A DNA stretch of 64,000 bases from Paraflavitalea pollutisoli. GTDB taxonomy: Bacteria > Bacteroidota > Bacteroidia > Chitinophagales > Chitinophagaceae. A program made the translations under genes and the position numbers. The notes beneath the pieces were generated by a model. That model was not told the origin of the DNA. It ran no database searches and was given only the letters and a program-made list of their open reading frames with translations. This document shows, piece after piece, positions 23,749 through 32,835 of the stretch. The DNA lies in contig NZ_JARKMX010000008.1 in the NCBI RefSeq assembly GCF_029360705.1, positions 4,161,479 through 4,225,478 on the forward strand, given 5' to 3'. Numbering within the stretch: the stretch's first letter is position 1; each line of letters begins with the position of its first letter.

Positions 23749-24432
23749 ATGACGTCATTCGTCCACCTGCTTTTCAATCCCCTCAGCAACGCCATCATGA
23801 CCGTGCTGTCTGGCATCACGGCAATCTATTGGCTCTTTACTTTTATCGCCGGCGGCCTGTTTCACGACGGGCACCACATCGACCATCACCTGGATATTCA
23901 TGGAGCGGACATCGACACAGATACCGATGCCGATCTGCACGACTCGATCGGCGATAAATCCTTCCTGCACAAAACGCTTGATTATGTCAACATCGGCAAA
24001 GTGCCGTTCATGATCATCCTGTCGACCTTCAAGTTCATTGCCTGGATCGTTACGCTGATCTCCTCCATTGTCCTGGACCTGGCAGCCTGGGGCTGGAAAT
24101 CGGTGCTAATCCTGGCACCGGTATCCCTGATCGCCTATTTCCTCACCCGCTACGCGACCAAGCCGCTGGTAAAAATCTATTACGCCATGGGATACAATGG
24201 AGAAGAAGCACATGAATTGCTGGGACGCACGGCCCGCATGAAGTCGACCATCGCCGGCGACAAGATCGGAGCCGCCGAGCTGCAGATCCAGAGCGACGTA
24301 ATCCGCATCAACGTTAAAAGCAAAACTGGCGAAGCCATTCAATACAATGCAGAAGTTATGATCGCCGATGAATCGGCCGACCGCAAATACTACTACGTGG
24401 TACCGGAAATCAACCTGAACAATATCGTATAA
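23749..24432 (+). CDS. YqiJ/NfeD-like membrane protein with C-terminal OB-fold
   Basis: A 227-residue membrane protein. Hydrophobic helices lie at about 14-37 (IMTVLSGITAIYWLFTFIAG), 80-105 (PFMIILSTFKFIAWIVTLISSIVL) and 113-131. Between the first two is a His/Asp-rich loop (residues 38-66: HDGHHIDHHLDIHGADID and further Asp and His). The C-terminal part (about 150-227; LLGRTARMKSTIAGDKIGAAELQIQ, ending YYVVPEINLNNIV) fits the OB-fold of NfeD/YqiJ proteins, which normally pair with SPFH-domain flotillins. The flotillin gene follows after 61 bases. The His/Asp loop is unusual and suggests metal binding. Confidence 0.82.
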   Translation: MTSFVHLLFNPLSNAIMTVLSGITAIYWLFTFIAGGLFHDGHHIDHHLDIHGADIDTDTDADLHDSIGDKSFLHKTLDYVNIGKVPFMIILSTFKFIAWIVTLISSIVLDLAAWGWKSVLILAPVSLIAYFLTRYATKPLVKIYYAMGYNGEEAHELLGRTARMKSTIAGDKIGAAELQIQSDVIRINVKSKTGEAIQYNAEVMIADESADRKYYYVVPEINLNNIV

Positions 24433-24493
24433 GCCGACTATATAACCTGACAACACAACTCATTACTTAAACCTCTACAACAAAAACAACTTT

Positions 24494-26524
24494 ATGGGAG
24501 CAATCGGAGGCATCACCTTACTGGTCATCGGAGGAATTGTTTTTCTGATATTCATTTTACTGTTTGCATTCGCTACTTTTTACAAGAAGATACCTCAGGG
24601 TAAAGCCATTGTACGTACCGGTGTGGGCGGCGGCAAGGTAGCCTTCAACAAGGGTATGTACGTGATCCCCATCCTGCACAAAATGGAGATCATGGATATC
24701 TCAGTAAAGAAACTACAGATCGACCGGGAAGAGAACGACGGCCTGATCTGTAAAGACAATATACGGGCCGATATCAAAGTGGCCTTCTTCGTTCGGGTAA
24801 ACAAAAACGTCGACGACGTACTGAACGTAGCCCAGATCATCGGCACAGAAAGAGCCAGTGACGTAGACACTTTGCGTAACCTTTTTGAAGCGAAATTCTC
24901 CGAAGCCCTGAAAACAGTGGGTAAGAAATTCGACTTCATCGAACTGTACGAAGCCCGCAGGGAATTCAGAACCGAGATCCTCGACATCATCGGTACCGAC
25001 CTCAACGGCTATATCCTCGATGACTGCGCCATCGACTACCTGGAGCAAACCGAGATCAAGTTCCTGAGCCCGCAGAACATCCTCGACTCGCAGGGTATCA
25101 AAAAGATCACCGAACTCACCGCCCAACAAAACATCAAGGCCAACCTGATCAAACGCGACGAAGAGAAAGTGATCAAAAAACAAGACGTGGAAGCCCGCGA
25201 AGCCATCCTCGAATTGGAGCGCCAGATGGCAGAAAAGGAAGAAAAGCAGAAAAGAGAGATCGACAATATACGTGCCCGCGAAAACGCCGAGATCGTTAAA
25301 GTACGGGAAGAAGAGCGCCTGAAGGCCCAGACCGTTCGGATCAAGACCGATGAAAGTCTGGCCGTACAGGAAGAAAACAAGCTGCGCCAGATCATCATCG
25401 CCGAGAAGAACAAACAACGTACCGACGCTGTAGAAACAGAAAGAGTGGAAAAAGACCGTGCCCTGGAAGCTACCGAACGCGAGAAGATCGTGACCCTCGC
25501 CCAGATCGAAAAAGAAAAGACTGTAGAAATAGAGCGCAAGAATATCCAGGACGTGATCAAAGAACGTGTACGACTGGAAAAAGGCGTGGTAGAAGAACAA
25601 CAGGGAGTTAAGGACATCGAAGCTTTCCGCGCTGTTGAACGCGAAAAAACTGTAGGTATCACGCAAGCCAGCCGCCAGGCCGAAGAAAAACTGATTTTCA
25701 CCGTAAAGCAGGCAGAAGCCGATAAGAAAGCAGCGGAAGAGAAAGCCCGTCAGATGATCATCGATGCCGAAGCGAAGAAAGAAGCCGCGGTAAAACAAGC
25801 GGAAGCCCGTAAGATACTGGCCGAAGCGCAAGCCCGCGAAGAAGCAACGCTCGGTTTGTCAGAAGCAGAAGTGATGATGGCGAAAGCAGAAGCAGTCGAA
25901 AGACAAGGAACCGTAGATGCAAACGTAATCGAGAAGATCGCGGAGGCGAAACGCAAGGAAGGACTTACCCAGGCGGAGGTAACCAAGGAAAAAGCCCTGG
26001 CAGAGGCCGCCGGTATTCAGGAAAAAGCAGAAGCCATGAAGAAACTGGATGCCGTGGGTAAAGATCACGAAGAATTCAAACTGCTCTTGCAGAAAGAAAA
26101 AGACATTGCGCTTGCACAAATACATATCCAGAAGGATATTGCCGATGCACAAGCCGATGTTCTCGGCGAGGCCCTCAAATCAGCCCGCATCGATATCGTC
26201 GGTGGCGAAACCATGTTCTTCCAGAACATCATCAACCAGATATCCAACGCCAAGGGCTTTGATCGCCTGATCAATGAAAGTGAAAATGCTACCCAAATAA
26301 AGAACGCACTGATCGGCGATGGCTCCACCAGTGGTGATCTACTGCAACGCATTAAAGGATTTGCCGAGAAGTACAATATCTCGACCAACGATATTAAGAA
26401 CCTTACCATCTCCAGCCTGATCCTAAAGATGCAGCAACAGAGCGATGAAGGCGACCGCCCTTCCCTGCTCAACCTGGCCAACCTGGCGAGCAGTCTGGGT
26501 ATTTCCAACAAGAAACTGAATTAA
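24494..26524 (+). CDS. Flotillin/YqiK-like SPFH-domain membrane scaffold protein
   Basis: A 676-residue flotillin family protein. One N-terminal membrane helix (ITLLVIGGIVFLIFILLFAFATF, about 7-30) is followed by the SPFH/band-7 domain (about 35-210; VPQGKAIV-like KIPQGKAIVRTGVGGGKVAF, DVDTLRNLFEAKFSEALKTVGKKFDFIELYEARREFR). A very long Glu/Ala/Lys-rich coiled coil (about 215-560) carries repeated EKAR, AEAxKE motifs, and a C-terminal helical tail ends LASSLGISNKKLN. Flotillins form large ring or cage assemblies defining membrane microdomains. The preceding YqiJ-like protein is the usual partner; the combination with PspA points to envelope-stress function. ATG start at 24494. Confidence 0.93.
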   Translation: MGAIGGITLLVIGGIVFLIFILLFAFATFYKKIPQGKAIVRTGVGGGKVAFNKGMYVIPILHKMEIMDISVKKLQIDREENDGLICKDNIRADIKVAFFVRVNKNVDDVLNVAQIIGTERASDVDTLRNLFEAKFSEALKTVGKKFDFIELYEARREFRTEILDIIGTDLNGYILDDCAIDYLEQTEIKFLSPQNILDSQGIKKITELTAQQNIKANLIKRDEEKVIKKQDVEAREAILELERQMAEKEEKQKREIDNIRARENAEIVKVREEERLKAQTVRIKTDESLAVQEENKLRQIIIAEKNKQRTDAVETERVEKDRALEATEREKIVTLAQIEKEKTVEIERKNIQDVIKERVRLEKGVVEEQQGVKDIEAFRAVEREKTVGITQASRQAEEKLIFTVKQAEADKKAAEEKARQMIIDAEAKKEAAVKQAEARKILAEAQAREEATLGLSEAEVMMAKAEAVERQGTVDANVIEKIAEAKRKEGLTQAEVTKEKALAEAAGIQEKAEAMKKLDAVGKDHEEFKLLLQKEKDIALAQIHIQKDIADAQADVLGEALKSARIDIVGGETMFFQNIINQISNAKGFDRLINESENATQIKNALIGDGSTSGDLLQRIKGFAEKYNISTNDIKNLTISSLILKMQQQSDEGDRPSLLNLANLASSLGISNKKLN

Positions 26525-26598
26525 TCCGGCCCTCGTGGCCTGGCACAGCATTGATACGGACAGCGGTATTATATTGAACGAACCACTTTTTTGATCGC

Positions 26599-29500
26599 AT
26601 GGCAGGTACTGACAACAATACGCAACCCATACTGGATTCCGGCACCTATGAGATCATCCGCAGCCGGCTGGAAGAACAGCGGTTGGATCTCACGCAAAGA
26701 TTGGCAAAGCTGAATACAACCCGCAAGGAAATATTCAATTCCTCAGGCTTCCAGCTGGTTGCCAACCAGCGCATTACCACCGACAACAATGGGGTGGCGC
26801 GTGGCATCATGGCATTCGGTGAACTGACCATTTTTGCCTACAATGTCCATTTCGGACTGCGGGAAGATATCAAGTTAAGTGATGTATTCAGTATCTATAA
26901 GTTCACGGGTGATCATTTCGAACAACAGCCACTGGGGCTCATAGAAGATAACAACTTCATTACAGATTTTACCAATCTCTATAAGTATTACCGCGATTCG
27001 ATCTTTGCCAAGTTCACCAAAACGGAGAACTACCTGTACATGATCTTCCAGACCAGTAAAAGCCCCGACGACCGGAAGGCTTTTAAATGGTTGATCAAAA
27101 ACGATAAGCTGCAATACATCGACGATCGCAGCATTCATGAAGTGCGCAAGGCACCACAGCACGATTTTCAGTGGATCAAGTCGGACCTCAGCAATCGCCG
27201 GCTGGGCCTGCACCCGCATATCTCCATCCTCGACAAAGTTTTTATCGAAGCCATTCATGGCGACATCACCTTCAAGATCGAGAACAATACCGATACCGGA
27301 AAAGGGATCTACGCCGAGCCGGTGCTCAACAAAGACCAGCAGCTGGATGACGCTGAGTATTACTATGCCGACCTGGGCAACCTCATCGCCATCAAGATCA
27401 AGCCCTACCAGGAAAGCTTCAGGACATATATCTTCAATGTTCGCACCAAACAGGTAGTGCCCATCCCCAGCCTGCTCGATGCCGGCATCCTGTTGCCCGA
27501 CAACCAGGGCGTGATCTTCCCCAACGGCTATTACCTGCAGAACGGCGAATACAAGATCTTCGAATCGGACATTACCGACCTGGAATTCATCCGCAGTATG
27601 GCTTCACCAAATGGGGAAGACTTCCTGTATGTTTTCTACCAGAAAGCGACCAACACCTACGTGCTCATGTCGTACAACATGATCATTCAACAGGTGGAGA
27701 CACCTATCGTTTGTAATGGTTTTACCGTTTTCGACGATGGCACCCTGGTCTATTTCCGGTCAGAAAACGAGGCCGTCAGGCATCACCAGGTGCAGATCTG
27801 GAAAACACCTTACACCCTGGTGTTGCAGGAAAATACGGCCATGAGCAACAATGTGCTGTATAAGATCGGCAACAAGTCCATTGTGAGCGCCATGAGCGAA
27901 AGCCAGGAGGTGATCCAGTTACTACTCAAAGAAGACAGTTACGAAGACCTTTACGAAGACATACACAAACGCGCCATCGACATCCTGGACTCTTATTTCT
28001 GGATCAGGGACGAAGCCACCTTCAATATAGCGGCGCCGCTGGCCCAGATCCGGGATATTGCCAATACCGCCATCGACGAGTTTGCCAAAGTACAGGCGCA
28101 GCGTCAACATGCCCGTGATGTACTGGCTGCGATGCAACAGCGCGTTGAACAATTGGTGATCGATATCAAGAATGCCTCGATCACCTCGCTCGATCAATTG
28201 GTGACCTTATTGGGTAAGACCCGCAGCACCCAGGGTGCGGTAATCGACCTGCTGAATGTAAAATACATCGACACTCAGGCGGTCAACGGTTTCAAGGAAA
28301 CACTGCAACATTACAATGGCAGCCTGTCGCAGGACACCATCAAGTTCCTGCTGCGGGAAGAAGCATTCGTGCCTTACGAAAACCGTGTAGTCGAACAGAA
28401 AAAAGCGGTTGGCACGGTGGCCAAGGTTATAGATGCCCAGCCGATCGAAGCAGCGGTGAAAGCCATCGCCGGCGAACTGGAAATGCTGATCGATATCCTC
28501 AACAGCTTAAAGATCGAGGACACCACACAGACCACCCGGATCGTAGAGAAAATATCGGTCATTTTCTCTTCGCTCAACGAAGTGAAGGCCGACCTCGTGC
28601 GCACGATTACTGCCCTGCGCAGCAAAGAGTCCACCGGCGAGTTTCATGCCCAGCTCACCCTGCTCGACCAGAGCATCGTGAACTTCCTCGACCTGTCGAC
28701 CTCTCCTGAAAAATGTGAAGACTATTTCACCAAGATCAGCATCCAGGTAGAAGAACTGGAAAGCAAGTTCGCCGACTTTGAAGAGTTTGTACTCAAAATT
28801 GCCGATAAGCGCGACGAGATCATCAAGGCCTTCAACGGCAAGAAAGAACTGCTGATCGCCCAGATCAATAAACGCACGACCGGATTGGAACAGATCGGTA
28901 TGCGGGTGCTGAAGAACATTGAAAACAAGGCCCAATCTTTCGATAGCAAGGAAGCGATCTACGCCTTCTTTACGACCGACCTGATGATCGACAAGGTGCG
29001 GAGCCTGTCGGAAGAGTTGAGATCGCTGGGCGATGTGGCCAAGGCCGAAAACCTGGAAAACCTCGTCAAGGTCACCCAGGAAAACGCTTTGCGGAGCCTG
29101 AAAGACAAAACCGACCTGTTTGTCGATGGGCAGAATATCATATCACTGGGCACCTACAAGTTTATCGTCAACAAGCAAGTACTTGATCTGACCATCGTTC
29201 GCCGCAACGACCGGTTGTTCTACCACATGACCGGTACCAGCTTTTACCGGGAGATCAGCGCAGAAGCGCTGTATCAACACCGGTTTATCTGGGAACAGGA
29301 TATTGTATCAGAAAATAATACCGTTTACCGATCAGAATACCTCGCCTATCAAACCCTGCAGCAGAGCAGGCAACAAGGCGCAGGCTGGAATGCAGAAGCC
29401 TATATCAATGAACAGACGGAAAGGGACTATGCCGCCGCCTATCTCAAAGGCGTACACAACAGCGACGCCCTTGTTATCTACAACGGTCTGAAAAAACTAC

Positions 29501-31446
29501 AGGAAGAACTGGGTTTTCTTCAATACGCGCCTACCGTACGGGTGGCTGCACAGCTCTTCTGGTTTCAATTGGACAAAGCAGTTCGCAACAAATTGCAACA
29601 ATTCATCACAGCAGCCTGGGCCATCCAGGATAGCTTTCCCGAAAGCAGGCAGACGGCTTTTGTTGAAAAAGAGATTGCAACCCGGTTTGCAGAGGCGACC
29701 ATTGCTTACGGGTCTGTAGCCCCCGAAGATGTAGCCCGGTATCTCTACCTGGAGTTTTCCGTGGCACGCCAGTTCACTGGCAGCCAGCAGGCCTTTCAAC
29801 TCAAAAAAGGATTCAAAGAATTCCTGCAAACCAAGAAGCGCACCGAACTCTTTTTACAGGAAGCTGGCAATATAGAGTTCAATACCACCGAGCGCTTTTT
29901 TATCATACAAAGCTGGCTGACGGCCTATTTAGAAACACAGCAGTTTGGTCAGGCTTATGAACCTTACATTGACGAGGCAGTTTGTATGCTGTTGTTCAAG
30001 GACCATCCGTATAAGGAACGTTCAGCATCGGATACCCTGCTACTGGAAGGGCTGAAGGGTACGCATGCCGTTATAGCGGAATCGAAGTACCAGCTCAATT
30101 TTCACCAGTTTGTCACCAAACTGCAGCAATACTTCCGGGAAGTGGTGCCGGCATTCACCGCCTTCAACCAACTGAAAGAACAGCTGGTAAAAACTTATAA
30201 GCTACAGTTGAAGATTAGTGAGTTTGAACCGAAGGTATTGAGCTCTTTTGTGCGCAACCGCCTCATCAATGAAGTGTATTTCCCGCTGATCGGCGCCAAC
30301 CTGGCCAAACAGATCGGCGCAGCGGGCAATGACAAACGTACCGCCCGTATGGGCATGCTGTTGCTGGTGTCTCCACCCGGGTATGGAAAGACTACCCTGA
30401 TGGAATACCTGGCCAAAACCATGGGGCTGCACTTTGTGAAGATCAATGGGCCTACCATCGGGCACCAGATCACTTCCATCGACCCGCTGGAAGCTTCCAC
30501 CTCCGGCGCACGCGAAGAGTTGAAAAAGATCAACCTCTCTTTTGAAATGGCCGACAACGTCATGTTGTACGTCGACGATATTCAACACTGTAGTCCCGAA
30601 TTCCTGCAGAAGTTCATTTCCCTGGCCGACGGACAGCGTAAGATGGATGGTATTTTTGAAGGCGACAGCAAGACCTATGACCTGCGTGGGAAAAGGTTTT
30701 GTGTGGTCATGGCCGGCAACCCGTATACGGAAAGCGGAGAACAGTTCAAGATACCCGACATGCTGGCCAACCGGGCTGATGTGTACAACCTGGGCGACGT
30801 GATTGGCGGATCGGACCAATTGTTCAAGCTGAGCCTGGTAGAGAATTCCGTGGCTGAAAACACCTATCTGCAGCGCATCACCAACCGCAGCTTTGAAGAC
30901 CTCTATAAACTGATACAGTACATCGAAAGCCAGAGTGAAATGCTGCCTGAGCTGGAGGGCAATTACAACCGCCAGGAAACCGATGACGCCATCGCTGTAC
31001 TGCGCAATGTATTGCGTATCCGGGAAGTGGTACTCCGCGTCAATCAGCAGTATATCGCCAGCGCAGCTATGAAAGATGCCTACCGCACCGAACCTCCATT
31101 CAAACTGCAGGGATCTTACCGCAACATGAACAAGATGGTGGGCAAGGTAGTGCCGCTCATGAACGTGGAAGAGATCGACACCCTGATACGTTCGCACTAC
31201 GAAGGGGAGTCGCAAACCCTGACCTCCAATGCAGAGGCCAACCTGCTCAAATTAAAAGAGATTGCCGGGTTCATCACCGCTGAAGAAACGACACGCTGGA
31301 CCGCCATTGTTGAGATATTCCGCAAGAACAATAAGTTCAGTGGTATGGAGGGCAATGACACTTCCGGACAAATGCTGATTCAATTGAGCTCTTTCAATGA
31401 ACACCTGGAGGCCATTGCCCGGGCGATCCGGAAAGGGGATCAGTAG
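26599..31446 (+). CDS. Giant AAA+ ATPase of the DUF3686 type (often named DNA repair ATPase)
   Basis: A 1615-residue protein and the largest gene in the window. The first 60 residues are helical, then a beta-rich region of about 350 residues (FGELTIFAYNVHFGLREDIKLSDVF onward) may form a propeller-like fold. Long helical or coiled-coil regions follow to about 830, a second mixed region (ISLGTYKFIVNKQVLDL, GTSFYREISAEALYQHRFIWEQD) to about 1200, and finally an AAA+ module: Walker A SPPGYGKTTL near residue 1257-1266, Walker B MLYVDDIQ near 1321-1328, sensor-1 VVMAGNP near 1369, and a candidate arginine-finger segment MLANRADVYNLG. It has no signal peptide or membrane helix. The DNA-repair name is a database label; the operon with PspA and flotillin points instead to a membrane-associated remodelling role. 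Confidence 0.85.
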   Translation: MAGTDNNTQPILDSGTYEIIRSRLEEQRLDLTQRLAKLNTTRKEIFNSSGFQLVANQRITTDNNGVARGIMAFGELTIFAYNVHFGLREDIKLSDVFSIYKFTGDHFEQQPLGLIEDNNFITDFTNLYKYYRDSIFAKFTKTENYLYMIFQTSKSPDDRKAFKWLIKNDKLQYIDDRSIHEVRKAPQHDFQWIKSDLSNRRLGLHPHISILDKVFIEAIHGDITFKIENNTDTGKGIYAEPVLNKDQQLDDAEYYYADLGNLIAIKIKPYQESFRTYIFNVRTKQVVPIPSLLDAGILLPDNQGVIFPNGYYLQNGEYKIFESDITDLEFIRSMASPNGEDFLYVFYQKATNTYVLMSYNMIIQQVETPIVCNGFTVFDDGTLVYFRSENEAVRHHQVQIWKTPYTLVLQENTAMSNNVLYKIGNKSIVSAMSESQEVIQLLLKEDSYEDLYEDIHKRAIDILDSYFWIRDEATFNIAAPLAQIRDIANTAIDEFAKVQAQRQHARDVLAAMQQRVEQLVIDIKNASITSLDQLVTLLGKTRSTQGAVIDLLNVKYIDTQAVNGFKETLQHYNGSLSQDTIKFLLREEAFVPYENRVVEQKKAVGTVAKVIDAQPIEAAVKAIAGELEMLIDILNSLKIEDTTQTTRIVEKISVIFSSLNEVKADLVRTITALRSKESTGEFHAQLTLLDQSIVNFLDLSTSPEKCEDYFTKISIQVEELESKFADFEEFVLKIADKRDEIIKAFNGKKELLIAQINKRTTGLEQIGMRVLKNIENKAQSFDSKEAIYAFFTTDLMIDKVRSLSEELRSLGDVAKAENLENLVKVTQENALRSLKDKTDLFVDGQNIISLGTYKFIVNKQVLDLTIVRRNDRLFYHMTGTSFYREISAEALYQHRFIWEQDIVSENNTVYRSEYLAYQTLQQSRQQGAGWNAEAYINEQTERDYAAAYLKGVHNSDALVIYNGLKKLQEELGFLQYAPTVRVAAQLFWFQLDKAVRNKLQQFITAAWAIQDSFPESRQTAFVEKEIATRFAEATIAYGSVAPEDVARYLYLEFSVARQFTGSQQAFQLKKGFKEFLQTKKRTELFLQEAGNIEFNTTERFFIIQSWLTAYLETQQFGQAYEPYIDEAVCMLLFKDHPYKERSASDTLLLEGLKGTHAVIAESKYQLNFHQFVTKLQQYFREVVPAFTAFNQLKEQLVKTYKLQLKISEFEPKVLSSFVRNRLINEVYFPLIGANLAKQIGAAGNDKRTARMGMLLLVSPPGYGKTTLMEYLAKTMGLHFVKINGPTIGHQITSIDPLEASTSGAREELKKINLSFEMADNVMLYVDDIQHCSPEFLQKFISLADGQRKMDGIFEGDSKTYDLRGKRFCVVMAGNPYTESGEQFKIPDMLANRADVYNLGDVIGGSDQLFKLSLVENSVAENTYLQRITNRSFEDLYKLIQYIESQSEMLPELEGNYNRQETDDAIAVLRNVLRIREVVLRVNQQYIASAAMKDAYRTEPPFKLQGSYRNMNKMVGKVVPLMNVEEIDTLIRSHYEGESQTLTSNAEANLLKLKEIAGFITAEETTRWTAIVEIFRKNNKFSGMEGNDTSGQMLIQLSSFNEHLEAIARAIRKGDQ

Positions 31447-31746
31447 GCGGGAACTGGGTCCAGCTGATGAATAAGGTATATCGTTTTGAAACGGGTGGTA
31501 TGCAGTTGCCAGCCGTGCTGGCGAGTTCAATAAGTATAGCACGCGCTGCTTTCGTGTGTGTCAGGTAGCAGTACGGCTCCACTTGCCGTCTTTTGTCGCC
31601 GGCTTCCGGACTATTGATATCGACAAAAGGCAGATTGGTATAACAGATTTTCTGTAACGCCATGACGAGGTTAGGTTTGCTTCGAGAATGGACTGTCCAT
31701 TCCCATCAACCTTTCTTACCTTAACACCGCCGTCGGATAACGAGTA
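31447..31746. other. Intergenic region between the ATPase and the LytS-type kinase
   Basis: I see no gene in these 300 bases and no hairpin with a T-run, so the pspA-operon transcript end is not located. No exact TAnnTTTG box for the kinase gene is visible either. Confidence 0.4.
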
Positions 31747-32835
31747 ATGCCTTTTCAACTCTTCCATAAAAAACGTTTTCCCTTCAGCAAAGTCCTGTGG
31801 ACGGTGCTTGTTTGTTATTTGTGCATCGTCGGCTTATCGGTTACCGTGGTGTATTTCTTTCCCGACCGGGGGAATCGACACCAGGAGTTGGGCATTTTGT
31901 TGACGCCCTATTACCTGATTAAGCTGGTGGTCAACACCTTGTTTTTTGCCGGCTTCTATTTTTACGCACTCAATTTCTTTTATCACCTGCTCAGTGAGAA
32001 GAAAGGATTCTTCTACTATTTCGGGGGCATATTGTTGTTTACGGCTATCTTCAATGGTTATTTCCTGGTCAACGACCTGCTGCGGCCAGATACGATCCAG
32101 GGTGCCTGGAGTGCCGTGGCCATGATTGCTTTCTTCGTCATGTGTTTACTCCTCTCTGCCCTGCCCGCACTGCTGATCGCCTTCATCGTGTACATCATCG
32201 ATGAAAAGAAGCACCGTAAATTGCTGGAGGCGCAAAAACTACAGCTGGAGATAGAAAAAGCCCATGCCAACCTCAATTTCCTGAAGGCGCAGATCAATCC
32301 GCATTTTCTGCATAACACCCTTAATTTCCTGTATGCCAAATCACTCCCCTATTCGCCGGAGCTGTCGGAGGGCATCCTGACGTTAAGCGAGATCATGCGG
32401 TATGCGCTCAGCGATCCTGCGCGTGGTGAAGGGAAAGTAGCCCTGAAGGATGAAGTGGAGCACCTGCGCAATGTGATCAAAATAAACCAACTGCGGTACA
32501 ACAATCACCTGCAGGTTTATTTCGAAGTGGACGGCGTTGTGAACGGTGTCACCATCATCCCCTTTGTGCTTATCACGATCGTTGAGAATGCTTTCAAACA
32601 TGGCGACCTGAAGAGTATCGAGCAACCGATCGCCATCAGGCTGTCGATAGACAGCAAGGGCATTCATTTCTATTGCCGCAACAAAAAGAAGAAAGGTCCG
32701 CGGGAAATATCGACAGGTATTGGTCTCGACAATATCCGGAAAAGGCTCGACCTTGCTTATGCAGAGGGATATTCGTTGCAGATAAAGGACGAATATGATT
32801 TATACACCACCCAACTAAGCATTCAAACACCATGA
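31747..32835 (+). CDS. LytS-type sensor histidine kinase
   Basis: A 362-residue membrane kinase of the His_kinase/LytS class. Four hydrophobic helices lie at about 16-37, 52-80, 90-108 and 122-152. The dimerisation/phosphoacceptor region has LKAQINPHFLHNTLNFLYA with the phospho-accepting His186. The ATPase domain shows PFVLITIVENAFKHGDL (N box) and a G box in STGIGLDNIRKRLDLAY. Its stop overlaps the ATG of the next gene by four bases (ATGA), so the pair is translationally coupled. No large sensory domain is present, so the stimulus is probably sensed in the membrane. It begins 300 bases after the giant ATPase on the same strand. Confidence 0.93.
   Translation: MPFQLFHKKRFPFSKVLWTVLVCYLCIVGLSVTVVYFFPDRGNRHQELGILLTPYYLIKLVVNTLFFAGFYFYALNFFYHLLSEKKGFFYYFGGILLFTAIFNGYFLVNDLLRPDTIQGAWSAVAMIAFFVMCLLLSALPALLIAFIVYIIDEKKHRKLLEAQKLQLEIEKAHANLNFLKAQINPHFLHNTLNFLYAKSLPYSPELSEGILTLSEIMRYALSDPARGEGKVALKDEVEHLRNVIKINQLRYNNHLQVYFEVDGVVNGVTIIPFVLITIVENAFKHGDLKSIEQPIAIRLSIDSKGIHFYCRNKKKKGPREISTGIGLDNIRKRLDLAYAEGYSLQIKDEYDLYTTQLSIQTP

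Noticed and set aside
24713-25831. Minus-strand open frame of 372 codons opposite the flotillin gene
   Set aside because: It is the antisense shadow of the Glu/Ala/Lys coiled coil, giving a Phe/Leu/Asp-biased product; the plus-strand protein is a clear flotillin.
30202-31215. Minus-strand open frame of 337 codons opposite the AAA+ domain
   Set aside because: The opposite strand encodes Walker A, Walker B and sensor motifs in order; the antisense product has no family features.
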